64,000 nucleotides of DNA from Sphingobacteriales bacterium 44-61. Lineage in GTDB: Bacteria; Bacteroidota; Bacteroidia; Chitinophagales; Chitinophagaceae. The notes below the pieces were generated by a model, which saw only the letters and a list, made by a program, of their open reading frames with translations, ran no database searches and had not been told where the DNA came from. The position numbers and the translations under genes were made by a program. The stretch is taken from positions 637,714 to 701,713 of the forward strand of contig MKTW01000002.1 of the NCBI GenBank assembly GCA_001898405.1. The letters are read 5' to 3'. Below, one piece after another: positions 9,431-18,372 of this stretch. Each line of letters opens with the position of its first letter. Within the stretch, counting starts at the first letter, position 1.

Positions 9431-10639
9431 CTACTTGATCAGGTCATCTATATAAACAAGACTGGTATGTTGTGTTTTCAGGAAAGATTTTTTCGCCTTT
9501 CTCACTTTGATCAGAGCCAGGAACTGCCGACCTGCAAACAATGGCAGTTTAAAAAACGTAGCCAGGAATCTCGCATCCTTTCCTTTTATCAAAACGATCG
9601 CTGCAAAAGCCACCAGGAACGAAGCCCATAGCCCCACCCAGATCCATGCAGCCAATGGCCAGATAAAAAAGTTAATGACGGTAAAGAGGCCTGCAAGCCC
9701 CAGCACCATGAACAATGGAGGCCGCAGCAGTATATAACCGAAATACATCAGGTTAATATCAAACCTCAGCAAGCCCTTGAAGAAAATGACAAAGGACTCT
9801 TTAAAATACTTGAAATAAGAACTGATCCACCGCGTACGTTGCGTTTCCAGCGAAGCGCCACTTGTGATCTTCTCATCAAAGAGGATAGCTTCTTCAGCAT
9901 AAGCAATGCGACGGGTGTTCTGCACGAGATAGGCTTGCAGTTTTTTATCAAAACCTCCCAGGAAATGCTTGTACTCGACAGCATTGTACATGTCTGTATC
10001 AACAGCAACTCCCGATCCCCATATAGCAGAGGACATTCCCATACGCATACGCATTTCCCGCTCGATAAAGAAGTTGAACATATCCCCTATCGCATCCATC
10101 CTCGCATAATCCGTGTCTGTATTCTTTGGCTTGAACTGCGATTGCACTACCCTGTATCCCTTGCGGAAATACTGGTTCATTGTGTCGAGGAAAGATGGAT
10201 GGATCAGGTTGTCTGCATCCAGGATAATGATCGCGTCAGGCTTTCTTTCAAACTTTGCGATCGCATACCTGATCGATTTTATTTTTGAATGCAATGCTGG
10301 TTCGGGTTTCAGCACGCGGATTCGGGCATCTGCAAATGATATGTTCTCCTGCTGGCAATCATCAGCAACAAGATAGACGATGAAATTTCCGTATGACTGT
10401 TTCAGAATGGAATCTACCAGCGGGTAAACAAACTTTGTTTCCTGGTGGGCGGTAATAATAAAGGCAAAATCGAATTGCCGGTCGGTCAGGAATGGTTTAC
10501 GCTGAAAAGGCGTTCTTACCCTGAACAGGCGCAGCAGGCCATATATCACCACGAATAAAAAAGGAATGGCAATGTAGCCGGCAATAACAACTTGAAGCAA
10601 TGCCCAGATGATCCATAATATTTTTTCCAGCAATTCCAC
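9431..10639 (-). CDS. Membrane glycosyltransferase family 2
   Basis: This 402-residue protein has an N-terminal membrane span (~8-38), a GT-A domain and about three C-terminal spans. Motifs seen: VADD near residue 90, the metal-binding DAD at 141-143 (ILDADNLIHP) and QRTRW at 267-271. The Q(x)xRW motif and flanking spans are typical of cellulose-synthase- and hyaluronan-synthase-like GT2 enzymes, which use nucleotide sugars at the inner face of the membrane. It is the last gene of the polysaccharide operon, starting 5 bases after the methyltransferase stop. Whether it is processive or adds one sugar cannot be decided here. Confidence 0.8.
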   Translation of the reverse strand: MELLEKILWIIWALLQVVIAGYIAIPFLFVVIYGLLRLFRVRTPFQRKPFLTDRQFDFAFIITAHQETKFVYPLVDSILKQSYGNFIVYLVADDCQQENISFADARIRVLKPEPALHSKIKSIRYAIAKFERKPDAIIILDADNLIHPSFLDTMNQYFRKGYRVVQSQFKPKNTDTDYARMDAIGDMFNFFIEREMRMRMGMSSAIWGSGVAVDTDMYNAVEYKHFLGGFDKKLQAYLVQNTRRIAYAEEAILFDEKITSGASLETQRTRWISSYFKYFKESFVIFFKGLLRFDINLMYFGYILLRPPLFMVLGLAGLFTVINFFIWPLAAWIWVGLWASFLVAFAAIVLIKGKDARFLATFFKLPLFAGRQFLALIKVRKAKKSFLKTQHTSLVYIDDLIK

Positions 10640-10644
10640 TCAGG

Positions 10645-11397
10645 TCAGCTTGTTTTCTTCTGCCAAACGGTAACAAAACCTCCGGTAAAACTATAGGGAA
10701 GTATTTCAGCAACTGCACAATCCCATTTCTGCAGGAATTTCAGTTTTCTTGTCAGCAATGAGAAAGGGAATACATCTTCCACGAAGTTTGTTTTGCCGTA
10801 TTTTACAATAGAAAACCGGTGTGTATCGGCCAGTTCTGTAAGTGTTTTCCTGGTAAAGAATTGGATATGGGTAAGATCATCGGCACTGCTTTGGGCCGTG
10901 GTCCCCTTATATCCGAAAAGGGATTTTACTTTTTGCACAAAGCGCCATACCCAGTTATTCTTTTTCTGCATTGAGATAATCGGTTTGGTCACAAATCTTT
11001 CACGGGCACCTTTACCGTTTGGTACTGTTACGATCAATGTTCCTTCCTCTGTCAGTACTTCGTGAAGGACCGAGAGCAGCTTGCCGGGTTCATTGAGATG
11101 CTCCAGCACTTCGCTGCAGATAACAGCATGATAGCGCTGCCCGTCTGCCACGAGTTGCTCAGCACTGACCACTTCAAACCTGACATTGGGATATTTGTTC
11201 AGTTCTTTTGCTCTTGCTATTGTTTTGTCGCTGATATCAATACCGCGTACATTGAAACCGACAGCACCGAGGCTCCGGGAGATCACACCATTTCCGCATC
11301 CTACATCCAATACCTCTGCACCATCCGGAAGATTTTTCCGGAGTGTGTCGATAATAAAATTCAGCCTTTTGATATCGGCGATCCTTACAAATTCCAT
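10645..11397 (-). CDS. Class I SAM-dependent methyltransferase
   Basis: This 250-residue protein has the Rossmann motif I LDVGCGNG at 30-37, an acidic residue at the end of strand 2 (VRGIDIS), and a motif-IV-like ICSEVLEHL. These fit the UbiE/methyltransf_11 group. In a glycan operon the likely substrate is a sugar or a lipid-linked intermediate; this is inferred from context. It lies 20 bases after the GT4 gene and 5 bases before the membrane GT2 gene, so it is surely co-transcribed. Confidence 0.82.
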   Translation of the reverse strand: MEFVRIADIKRLNFIIDTLRKNLPDGAEVLDVGCGNGVISRSLGAVGFNVRGIDISDKTIARAKELNKYPNVRFEVVSAEQLVADGQRYHAVICSEVLEHLNEPGKLLSVLHEVLTEEGTLIVTVPNGKGARERFVTKPIISMQKKNNWVWRFVQKVKSLFGYKGTTAQSSADDLTHIQFFTRKTLTELADTHRFSIVKYGKTNFVEDVFPFSLLTRKLKFLQKWDCAVAEILPYSFTGGFVTVWQKKTS

Positions 11398-11417
11398 CTC
11401 GCTAGTTTTGTCTTGGT

Positions 11418-12557
11418 TTAATTCAGCAGTTCCAAATATAATTTTTCGATCTGCCTTGTCATGTTTTCAGCATTGAACCGGTCACGCACCGTTTCAATCG
11501 CTTTCCTGCCATATTGCTCACGCAAAGGAGCTGACTGGCTAAGGCCGATCAGCGCCCGGGTAAGGCCGGGAACAAGTTCTTTTGTATCTATCAGCAATCC
11601 GTTCTCTTCATGATGGACGATCTCAATGGTACCATCCACTTTTGAAGCGATGATCGCTTTGCCCATGCTCATGGCCTCCAGCAGACCGATCGGCAATCCT
11701 TCCCAAAGCGAAGGGAGGACGAAGATATCTGCAGCAGCCAGCACGGCGGGCACATCCTGGCGAAAACCCACAAGCGTAATATCATTCTTCAATCCCTGCG
11801 CCTCAATGATACGCACTGCCTCTTCTTTCTGGTCCCCATCTCCTACCATTAATAAATGCATGGAAGGATGGAGTTTGACAGCTTCTTTAAAAGCTTCTAT
11901 CAACGCCAATGGCTGTTTATGCGAAGTAAACCGCGCAATGAACAATACCAGCGTTTTGTCTTTCGGTAAATTCAACTCTGCCCGGATATCGGGAAACTGG
12001 CTATCGGGGTTGAACTTTTTCCTGTCGATCCCATTATTCACTACTATCGATTCAAAATCCCTGATCACTTTTTTCCCTGACTCCTGGTTTGATTTTGAAA
12101 CGGAGATATTCAGTGCAGAACGGCGTGTCAGGAATTTCTCTCCCAGCACACGCACAGTTCTTACAAGCAAGCTCTGGTCCTGGTGAAAAGACCATCCATG
12201 TATCGTATAAATGACCGGGATTTTTAATGACCTGGCCGCCCAAAGCACATTGGAGCTGGCCCTTGTGCCATGGGCGTGTACCAGGTCAATGGATTGTTGC
12301 CGGAGATACTCCTTCACAATTTTCCATTTAGAGATATCGAATGGTTTTTCGGTATAAATAACTTGCGTATCAATATTCAATTCACGGAGCCTGTCCACCA
12401 TTGGCCCGTCTGTAAATGACAGCACAACAGGGTCAAATTTTGAGCGGTCCAGGTTCGACACCAGGCTTAGCAGGTGGGATTCACCACCGCCTATCTGGCC
12501 TTGCCGGATACACTCGAGTATTCTGATTTTTCTATCCATGACCTGCTGCCGGCTCAT
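11418..12557 (-). CDS. Glycosyltransferase family 4 (GT-B fold)
   Basis: This 379-residue protein has the GT4 layout: an N-terminal glycine-rich loop (QIGGGESHLL), HAHGTRAS in the first domain, and in the second domain VLFIARFTSHKQ, VGDGDQ and the sugar-nucleotide-binding E-x7-E pattern (SLWEGLPIGLLEAMSMGKA). GT4 enzymes transfer a sugar with retention, usually onto lipid-linked oligosaccharides in the cytoplasm. Its ATG (12557-12555) overlaps the stop of the preceding epimerase gene by one base (TAATG), which indicates translational coupling. Confidence 0.85.
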   Translation of the reverse strand: MSRQQVMDRKIRILECIRQGQIGGGESHLLSLVSNLDRSKFDPVVLSFTDGPMVDRLRELNIDTQVIYTEKPFDISKWKIVKEYLRQQSIDLVHAHGTRASSNVLWAARSLKIPVIYTIHGWSFHQDQSLLVRTVRVLGEKFLTRRSALNISVSKSNQESGKKVIRDFESIVVNNGIDRKKFNPDSQFPDIRAELNLPKDKTLVLFIARFTSHKQPLALIEAFKEAVKLHPSMHLLMVGDGDQKEEAVRIIEAQGLKNDITLVGFRQDVPAVLAAADIFVLPSLWEGLPIGLLEAMSMGKAIIASKVDGTIEIVHHEENGLLIDTKELVPGLTRALIGLSQSAPLREQYGRKAIETVRDRFNAENMTRQIEKLYLELLN

Positions 12558-13570
12558 TATGCCGTTACTGCTTTTTTAATGTCCCAGCCATCAGGCAGTT
12601 TTTCGGTGATCTCGATGTTTCCAAATTCCTGGCTCTTGCGGGCACCCACTTTTTTGGCCCAGTCGGCCATTTTATTGATGCCCTGCTCAAGTGTAATGCC
12701 TGTAGCCCCGCCGAATACGCGGTGGGCTTTTGCATGGTCAGAATAAGCATGCAGCACTTCATTGCGTGCAGTCAGGTGTTTGATATTGGGTTCCACACCA
12801 AATTCTTTACACACCACTGTTGCCAGTTCATTCACGGTATAAGGCTTATCTGCCCCGATATTGAATACCTGGTTATATGCTTCAGGAATATTCACACATT
12901 TAGCAATAGGAATGGCAACATCATCAATATAGCTGAATGCGCGTGTTTGCGTACCATCTCCAAAAACAGTAAGCTGCTTTCCCTGCATGATCTGGTTCAT
13001 GAAAATACCGATCACATTACGGTATTTGTCACCGATGTTCTGATTCTCACCATACACGTTATGCGGGCGGAAAACGACATAGTTCAGTCCAAACATTTCG
13101 TGTGCTGATCTCAGGTCAAGCTCAGCAGCATATTTGGAAACTCCGTATGGATCTTCGGGTTCCGGTGTCATTTCTTCTGTCATTGGCAGCTGCCCTTTGC
13201 CATACACAGCAATGGAAGAAGTGAATACAAAACATTTTACTTTATGCTTTACAGACTCATTCACCAGGTTGATGGTGCCAATGAGGTTGTTATTATAGTT
13301 GAACCTGCGGATAAAATGCGACAGCCCCTCTGCAGCATAGGCCGCGAGGTGATATACGTATTCAAATTTATACTGGTCAAACAGCTTCGTGATCATTGCA
13401 TGATCCGTTACGCTCCCCTTCACAAATTCAGTACCTTCTGGCAGGTGATCTTCAAACCCACCGCTGAGGTCGTCAAGTACAACCACATTAAAGCCCATTC
13501 CAAGGCAGTGGCGGGCGACATGGGATCCGATAAATCCGGCCCCTCCTGTTACAAGTACATTTTTTTTCAT
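12557..13570 (-). CDS. NAD-dependent sugar-nucleotide epimerase/dehydratase (extended SDR)
   Basis: This 337-residue protein has the NAD-binding GGAGFIG motif (G9, G12, G15), an Asp-Asp after strand 2 (VVLDDLSGG) and the YxxxK catalytic pair in DPYGVSKYAAE. The length fits UDP-glucose 4-epimerase-like enzymes, and FRPHNVYGENQ and AFSYIDDVA are typical of this group. It probably makes a sugar nucleotide for the neighbouring transferases. The exact conversion (4-epimerase or 4,6-dehydratase-like) is not clear: the TSSIAVYG stretch supplies the Ser/Thr, but no family-specific motif separates the options. Confidence 0.8.
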   Translation of the reverse strand: MKKNVLVTGGAGFIGSHVARHCLGMGFNVVVLDDLSGGFEDHLPEGTEFVKGSVTDHAMITKLFDQYKFEYVYHLAAYAAEGLSHFIRRFNYNNNLIGTINLVNESVKHKVKCFVFTSSIAVYGKGQLPMTEEMTPEPEDPYGVSKYAAELDLRSAHEMFGLNYVVFRPHNVYGENQNIGDKYRNVIGIFMNQIMQGKQLTVFGDGTQTRAFSYIDDVAIPIAKCVNIPEAYNQVFNIGADKPYTVNELATVVCKEFGVEPNIKHLTARNEVLHAYSDHAKAHRVFGGATGITLEQGINKMADWAKKVGARKSQEFGNIEITEKLPDGWDIKKAVTA

Positions 13571-13603
13571 TGTTGCTTATTTAAATAGCTTATAAGGTTA
13601 AGA

Positions 13604-15508
13604 TTATAATTTGGCTACCCAACGGTTATACCAGAGCTGGAACATCAGGATCTGCCAGAGTTTCTGGTAATTGACTTTCTTGCCAGCTAGGTATTCATCC
13701 CTTAGCTTAATGATCGGCGCCGGGGCAAAAACACCTGTTTTGGAAAGAGCGGCTTCTCCAAGATAATATTCCAGTTGCTCCCTCAGCTCTTCCTTGAACC
13801 ACACCATCAACGGTGCTATAAACGGTCTTTTCGGCCTTTCCATTATGTCTTTCGGGATATATTTATGTACCACTTGCTTTAATAACCATTTGTTCGTATT
13901 ACCCCGGATCTTGAGATCAGATGGTAATTGCGCCAGGAATTCGATCACCCGGTGGTCAAGCATCGGTTCGCGGCCTTCCAGGCTCACGGACATTGTTGCC
14001 CGGTCAACCTTGACCAGGTTATTATCCACCAGGAAGGTCTTGTAATCCACCGCCAGCAAACGGTTCGTAATGCCATCATGCTTTTTCAGTTTCTCCGAAT
14101 CATCAAAGAATGTCGGGTAACGCTCAAAATCATGACCAAGAAATAAGGCAGTATCCGATTCAGTAATATACTGGCTGATATATTTCACCGTTTGCACCGG
14201 GTCATGCTTTTTCCAGATCAGCTTCAGCTTTTCGTACCTGGTGGAAAAATTATATTTCGAATTGAAATAAGGGATGTAATCGGGGTTTACCAGGGACATT
14301 GCACCGCTCAGCATCGATTGCAGCGGGACGGGGAATTTAGTCGTTAATCTCTCGGCATGATTAAATTTATGATAACCGCCAAAGATCTCATCGCCGCCAT
14401 CTGCACTGAGGGCGACCGTCACCTGCTGGCGGGCCAGTTTGCTGACCAGCACTGTTGGAACAGTTGAGTTATCGGCGAAGGGTTCATCATATATCTCCGG
14501 CAAATGATGCAGCACATCACCTGCTTCCTTGGCAGTGAGATACCATTCTGTATGATCAGTTCCCAGGAACTCGGCGATCTTCTTTGCATCAGGAGCTTCA
14601 TTGAATTCCTGCTCATGAAACCCGATAGTGAATGTTTTCAGTTTTTCCGTCCGCCCGGTTTGCAGCAATGCTGCCACACTTGAACTGTCATATCCTCCGC
14701 TCAGGAATATACCCACCGGCACATCGGATACCATCCTGTACTCATACGCATTTTTCAGGATGCGGTCAGTTTCTTCGATCGCTTCTGTATCGGAAATGGA
14801 AAGTTTGGGCTTATTATAATAATCGTACACATCCCAGTACTTGATCAGTTCCTGTTTTCTGTCTGCAAGATCAACAGACAGGATATGGCCGGGCAGCAAT
14901 TTGAACGTCTTTTTGAAGATGCTGTATTTTCCCGGGATATAGCTGAACTGTAAGAAAAGTGCCAGACTGTTTACATCGATATTCTTTTCAAACCGTGGGT
15001 GTTCATACAACGCTTTCAGCTCAGAGCCGAAAAGGAATGTGTCGGCCTCATTCCAGAAATAATAGAGTGGTTTAACACCGGCGCGGTCACGGATAAAAAA
15101 TAGCTTATTCAGTTTTTTATCATACAGGGCAATGGCAAACATCCCAATGAATTTCTTCACCACATTGAGCCCCCAGCAATCATATCCTTTTAATATTACT
15201 TCTGTATCAGACCATGAATTGAATGCATAGCCTTTTTCCTCCAGTTCTTTCCTGATCTCTTTAAAATTGTAGATCTCACCATTGAAGTTCACAATAAGGT
15301 GTTCGAAATGCATGGGCTGATGGCCAAGTGGAGACAGGTCGAGAATGGAAAGCCTTCTTTGTCCAAAACCGATTTTTGCATGATTATTATCATACACTTC
15401 ATGGCCCGCATCATCAGGCCCGCGATGATGCATCGCGTCGGTCATCCGGCGCAGGGTGTCCAGGTCAGTTTCTGACCGGAAATCAATAAAACCAGCAATT
15501 CCACACAT
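13604..15508 (-). CDS. asnB: Asparagine synthase (glutamine-hydrolysing)-type amidotransferase
   Basis: This 634-residue protein starts MCGIAGF, so Cys2 becomes the N-terminal nucleophile of the glutaminase domain (~1-200; RRLSILDLSPLGHQPM, NFNGEIYN). The synthetase domain (~230-600) has the PP-loop SGGYDSSS and the ADGGDEIFGGY motif. The domain order and length match AsnB. Homologues in O-antigen and exopolysaccharide clusters often amidate uronic-acid sugars rather than make free asparagine, and the position between sugar genes favours that here. The gene is 9 bases after the GT2 gene and 33 bases before the epimerase gene. Confidence 0.87.
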   Translation of the reverse strand: MCGIAGFIDFRSETDLDTLRRMTDAMHHRGPDDAGHEVYDNNHAKIGFGQRRLSILDLSPLGHQPMHFEHLIVNFNGEIYNFKEIRKELEEKGYAFNSWSDTEVILKGYDCWGLNVVKKFIGMFAIALYDKKLNKLFFIRDRAGVKPLYYFWNEADTFLFGSELKALYEHPRFEKNIDVNSLALFLQFSYIPGKYSIFKKTFKLLPGHILSVDLADRKQELIKYWDVYDYYNKPKLSISDTEAIEETDRILKNAYEYRMVSDVPVGIFLSGGYDSSSVAALLQTGRTEKLKTFTIGFHEQEFNEAPDAKKIAEFLGTDHTEWYLTAKEAGDVLHHLPEIYDEPFADNSTVPTVLVSKLARQQVTVALSADGGDEIFGGYHKFNHAERLTTKFPVPLQSMLSGAMSLVNPDYIPYFNSKYNFSTRYEKLKLIWKKHDPVQTVKYISQYITESDTALFLGHDFERYPTFFDDSEKLKKHDGITNRLLAVDYKTFLVDNNLVKVDRATMSVSLEGREPMLDHRVIEFLAQLPSDLKIRGNTNKWLLKQVVHKYIPKDIMERPKRPFIAPLMVWFKEELREQLEYYLGEAALSKTGVFAPAPIIKLRDEYLAGKKVNYQKLWQILMFQLWYNRWVAKL

Positions 15509-15517
15509 AGCTAGTGT

Positions 15518-16423
15518 TTAATTAAAAGTAATTTTCCGGTTAAAATGCCACATAATTCCTTTCCAGAAAGAACGCAGGTGGTGCGACTGTCTTTTGAAGA
15601 TGAAAGTAGCAGTATTTTTGGGAACCGTCAGGAATGTAAAATAGAGAAGGAAAATAGAGAAGTTCGCCGTAGACATATTTCTACGCATGAACAGAATCCG
15701 GTTCTTGGTATGATAAAAGGTCTTGAAAGGGCTTGATTTACCCGTTGTCATGGATTCTTTATGATATATCAGGCCATTAGGCTGATAGTAGACTTTATAA
15801 CCAAGACGTTTGATCTGCTCGCACCAGTCAAATTCCTCATAATAAATAAAGAATTCTTCAGGAAGACCGCCTACTTTATCTACCACTTCTCTTGATACCA
15901 TCATACCGCCGCCATGCGCATAGTTGGTTTCCTTTATTTCATTGTACTGTCCATTGTCGGGTTCTTTGCAACCGATCATGGCATTGCGGCCTGTCATCAC
16001 ATTAACTGTCTGGTAGCCAGCATATTCAATAGTCCCTTTGTGGAAAAAGTAATGGAATTTGGGGCTTACGATCCCTGCATCAGGATATTTGGCAAAAATA
16101 TCGATCAGGCTTTCGAGCAATCCCGGGGTGAATTCCGTATCGTTATTGACTATAAAAAGGAAATCGCCTTTGGCAGCCTTGATACCTACATTATTTCCGC
16201 CTGTAAATCCGAGGTTCTTACCGTTCAGCAGCACTTTCACATCGGGCCGGATGGCCTTGAAAGTCTCGGTAGGGTCTTCTTTAGATCCATTATCCACAAT
16301 AATTATTTCCAGATTGGGATAATGGCAGTGTTCATTGATCGAATGAAGGAATTCACACGTAACCTGAGTAGTGTTCCACGTCAAAGCGACGATGGAAATC
16401 AATGGATTAGGTTTATTATTCAT
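15518..16423 (-). CDS. Glycosyltransferase family 2, rhamnosyltransferase-like
   Basis: This 301-residue GT-A protein begins ISIVALTWN, has IIVDNGS after strand 2, GKNLGFTGGNN, and the metal-binding NNDTE in place of a plain DxD. The later GGGMMVSREV and YYEEFDWCEQIKRLGY segments, with the ED-W acceptor pattern, are typical of WbbL-like enzymes. It should add a deoxyhexose or similar sugar to the lipid-linked repeat unit in the cytoplasm. One hydrophobic stretch near the C-terminus may touch the membrane. It sits 55 bases after the priming transferase and 9 bases before asnB. Confidence 0.83.
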   Translation of the reverse strand: MNNKPNPLISIVALTWNTTQVTCEFLHSINEHCHYPNLEIIIVDNGSKEDPTETFKAIRPDVKVLLNGKNLGFTGGNNVGIKAAKGDFLFIVNNDTEFTPGLLESLIDIFAKYPDAGIVSPKFHYFFHKGTIEYAGYQTVNVMTGRNAMIGCKEPDNGQYNEIKETNYAHGGGMMVSREVVDKVGGLPEEFFIYYEEFDWCEQIKRLGYKVYYQPNGLIYHKESMTTGKSSPFKTFYHTKNRILFMRRNMSTANFSIFLLYFTFLTVPKNTATFIFKRQSHHLRSFWKGIMWHFNRKITFN

Positions 16424-16478
16424 TTTTAGACGTTATAGGGCACGAAAAATAATAAAAGAAATCCGAGTTCTATAGCCT

Positions 16479-17615
16479 TTACACGTTTGTCTTTTGCAAT
16501 AATGCAGACGGTGTGTTGGCAATGATCAGGATGTCTTTGATAAAACTCTTATCATGGGCATAGGTAATGTCCAGGTTGATACGTTCTTCAACAGACATTT
16601 CGGGTTTTCCTCTTTTATTTACCTGCCAGAGGCCGGTGATACCTGCGGGAGCCATAAAGCGTTCTGCCCATTCATTGGTAGTCAGTGTAGCCGCTTCATA
16701 AAGAGGGAGCGGGCGGTTGCCAACGATTGACATATCACCTTTCAGTACGTTGATCAGTTGTGGCAATTCATCCAGGCTGGTATTTCTAAGGAAACTTCCC
16801 AGGCGGGTGATGCGGGGGTCATTTTTTATTTTAAAGAAATTAGGGCCGCCTTCGCCAGTATTATACAGATTAAGATTCTGAAGATCAACCACTTGCTTAT
16901 CTGCATCGACAACCATGGTGCGGAATTTGAAGAAATTGAAGATCTTGAATCCCTTTCCGGCCCGGTGCGAGATATACATTACTGGTCCTCTTGATTCGAG
17001 TTTGATCGCAATAGCGATCAGCAGGAATAAAGGCAACAACATGATCAGCAGGGTACCTGCGATCAGGATATCAATACTTCTTTTCAGCAAGCCCCTTAAT
17101 CCATAAGTAGTTGACTCAATGATATTCTTGCGTTGGGAAGTATGATTTCTGCGGTTGATCCCGTTCTCTTTAACCTTCTGTAAGAAATTGATCTTTTTCA
17201 GGAGGGTTGCCGGGTTCAGCGTCATATCCATAATATCATCCACCATTTTCAGGCTTTGCAGTTCCATGAATTTGGCAGGCGTCAGGAAACGCTTGCTGAA
17301 GATAACCGGTACCTTGGACAGCTCAACAGAGTAGCCGATCCATTTCATGAATTTCCTGAAATCATTTTTATTGAAAGCCTGCTCTATAACAATGGCAGTT
17401 GGCACATTATTAGCTTTAACAAGGTCTGTCAGGCGTTTTTGGGCGCTGGAATAACTGTCAGCAAAACTATTTTGCACGTTGGTGTTGACCGGAAGCATAG
17501 AAATCTCTTCCCTCTTGCAAATCCAGAAAAGCTCATAGTGCTGCGCATACCGGGGAGTGCTAACGATTTTAAGTGTACTCTTAAAATCCATAATAGCAGT
17601 TGTCATTGAACTCAT
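16479..17615 (-). CDS. Priming sugar-phosphate transferase with an N-terminal pseudo-receiver-like domain
   Basis: Residues ~175-378 are a bacterial sugar transferase (WcaJ/WbaP/PglC type). One hydrophobic helix (~180-205) is followed by [30 protein letters not shown] and [10 protein letters not shown]. It moves a sugar-1-phosphate onto undecaprenyl phosphate and so starts the glycan. The first ~148 residues are unusual. Instead of several membrane helices they read like a receiver domain: TAIVIEQAF where the phospho-Asp strand should be (Glu78 in place of Asp), [10 protein letters not shown], and LNPATLL where the Lys-Pro would be (Asn134 in place of Lys). The receiver reading is my alignment by eye. 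The start at 17615 is one of two nearby ATGs (MSSM), so three residues are uncertain. It follows the small receiver gene by 68 bases. Confidence 0.82.
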   Translation of the reverse strand: MSSMTTAIMDFKSTLKIVSTPRYAQHYELFWICKREEISMLPVNTNVQNSFADSYSSAQKRLTDLVKANNVPTAIVIEQAFNKNDFRKFMKWIGYSVELSKVPVIFSKRFLTPAKFMELQSLKMVDDIMDMTLNPATLLKKINFLQKVKENGINRRNHTSQRKNIIESTTYGLRGLLKRSIDILIAGTLLIMLLPLFLLIAIAIKLESRGPVMYISHRAGKGFKIFNFFKFRTMVVDADKQVVDLQNLNLYNTGEGGPNFFKIKNDPRITRLGSFLRNTSLDELPQLINVLKGDMSIVGNRPLPLYEAATLTTNEWAERFMAPAGITGLWQVNKRGKPEMSVEERINLDITYAHDKSFIKDILIIANTPSALLQKTNV

Positions 17616-17683
17616 TAGGTCCTGTTTAATGGTTAAATTAAAAACTGATCGGACGATGGATTTTGATTGCTATTAACCGGCTT

Positions 17684-18097
17684 TTATCCAGCCTGTGTGG
17701 CCACTTCATTGTGATCGTTGGATATCTGGAAGGCTTCAGGAAGTAGTTCCTCCACACTTCCAAGCAATAAGCGAGGATCAAATGGTTTTACAAAAACCTG
17801 TTCCGCGCCTGTGTTCAGACATAACTGCTTTAAGATCTCATCATCTTTTCTCAGGATCGCGATCACAGGAATATTCCTGTAGAGGCTACTTGATTTAAGA
17901 TGATTTACAAAGTCGATATTATCCGAGTTGTAGGTATCGATATTTACCAATATCAAACCTGCACCTGTATTTTTTAATTCCTCGCTTGCTTCAAAGCAAT
18001 TGTCGAACTCTGAAATCCTGAACTTCTTTTGAAGCACATTCGTCAACACATATCTCACCGCCGCATTTTCCTCAATGATGATAACATTTTGTTTCAT
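17684..18097 (-). CDS. Stand-alone receiver-domain protein without the phospho-accepting Asp
   Basis: This 137-residue protein consists of a CheY-like receiver fold only. Aligned by eye with CheY, the acidic pair is Glu9-Glu10, the phosphorylation site is Asn52 (LILVNID; Asp in normal receivers), the switch Thr/Ser is Leu82, and the conserved Lys is kept (Lys104 in VFVKPFD). It should therefore not be phosphorylated in the usual way and may work as a binding or scaffold module. It is the first gene of the polysaccharide operon, directly before the priming transferase that has a similar N-terminal domain. Asp54, two residues after Asn52, could be a shifted acceptor, but it is not at the standard place. 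Confidence 0.75.
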   Translation of the reverse strand: MKQNVIIIEENAAVRYVLTNVLQKKFRISEFDNCFEASEELKNTGAGLILVNIDTYNSDNIDFVNHLKSSSLYRNIPVIAILRKDDEILKQLCLNTGAEQVFVKPFDPRLLLGSVEELLPEAFQISNDHNEVATQAG

Positions 18098-18111
18098 TGC
18101 ATTAAATTTCT

Positions 18112-18162
18112 ATTCACCAATAGTTGAATATCGATGGTATAACATAGGTGAATGAAATTCAC
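18112..18162. promoter_or_regulatory. Inverted repeats upstream of the polysaccharide operon
   Basis: ATTCACC (18112-18118) is repeated in inverse as GGTGAAT (18147-18153). The latter is part of a second perfect inverted repeat, GTGAAT-GAA-ATTCAC (18148-18162). These three TTCAC half-sites lie 15-65 bases upstream of the receiver gene start, where a regulator of the operon could bind. No regulator is identified. Confidence 0.35.
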
Positions 18163-18372
18163 AGGAAAATTTGGAACATTGGCAAGTCGTAAAACAGCAT
18201 TATTCGAAGAACAGGGTCTTAACGAAAATAGATGATGTTATAGAGGGGTATTCAAAGGAAGGGTGGAAAGGATGACTTGTTTGTCTTGAATTGATGCCTA
18301 AAAGTAAATACTTAGTTCTGAAATTCAAAATTAATACTGCATAAACTTTCGGAAAATACTACTTAAGTGGTA

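Noticed and set aside
9031..9631. Two plus-strand frames of 71-92 codons before the polysaccharide operon end
   Set aside because: They overlap a likely promoter or the antisense of the GT2 gene and resemble no family.
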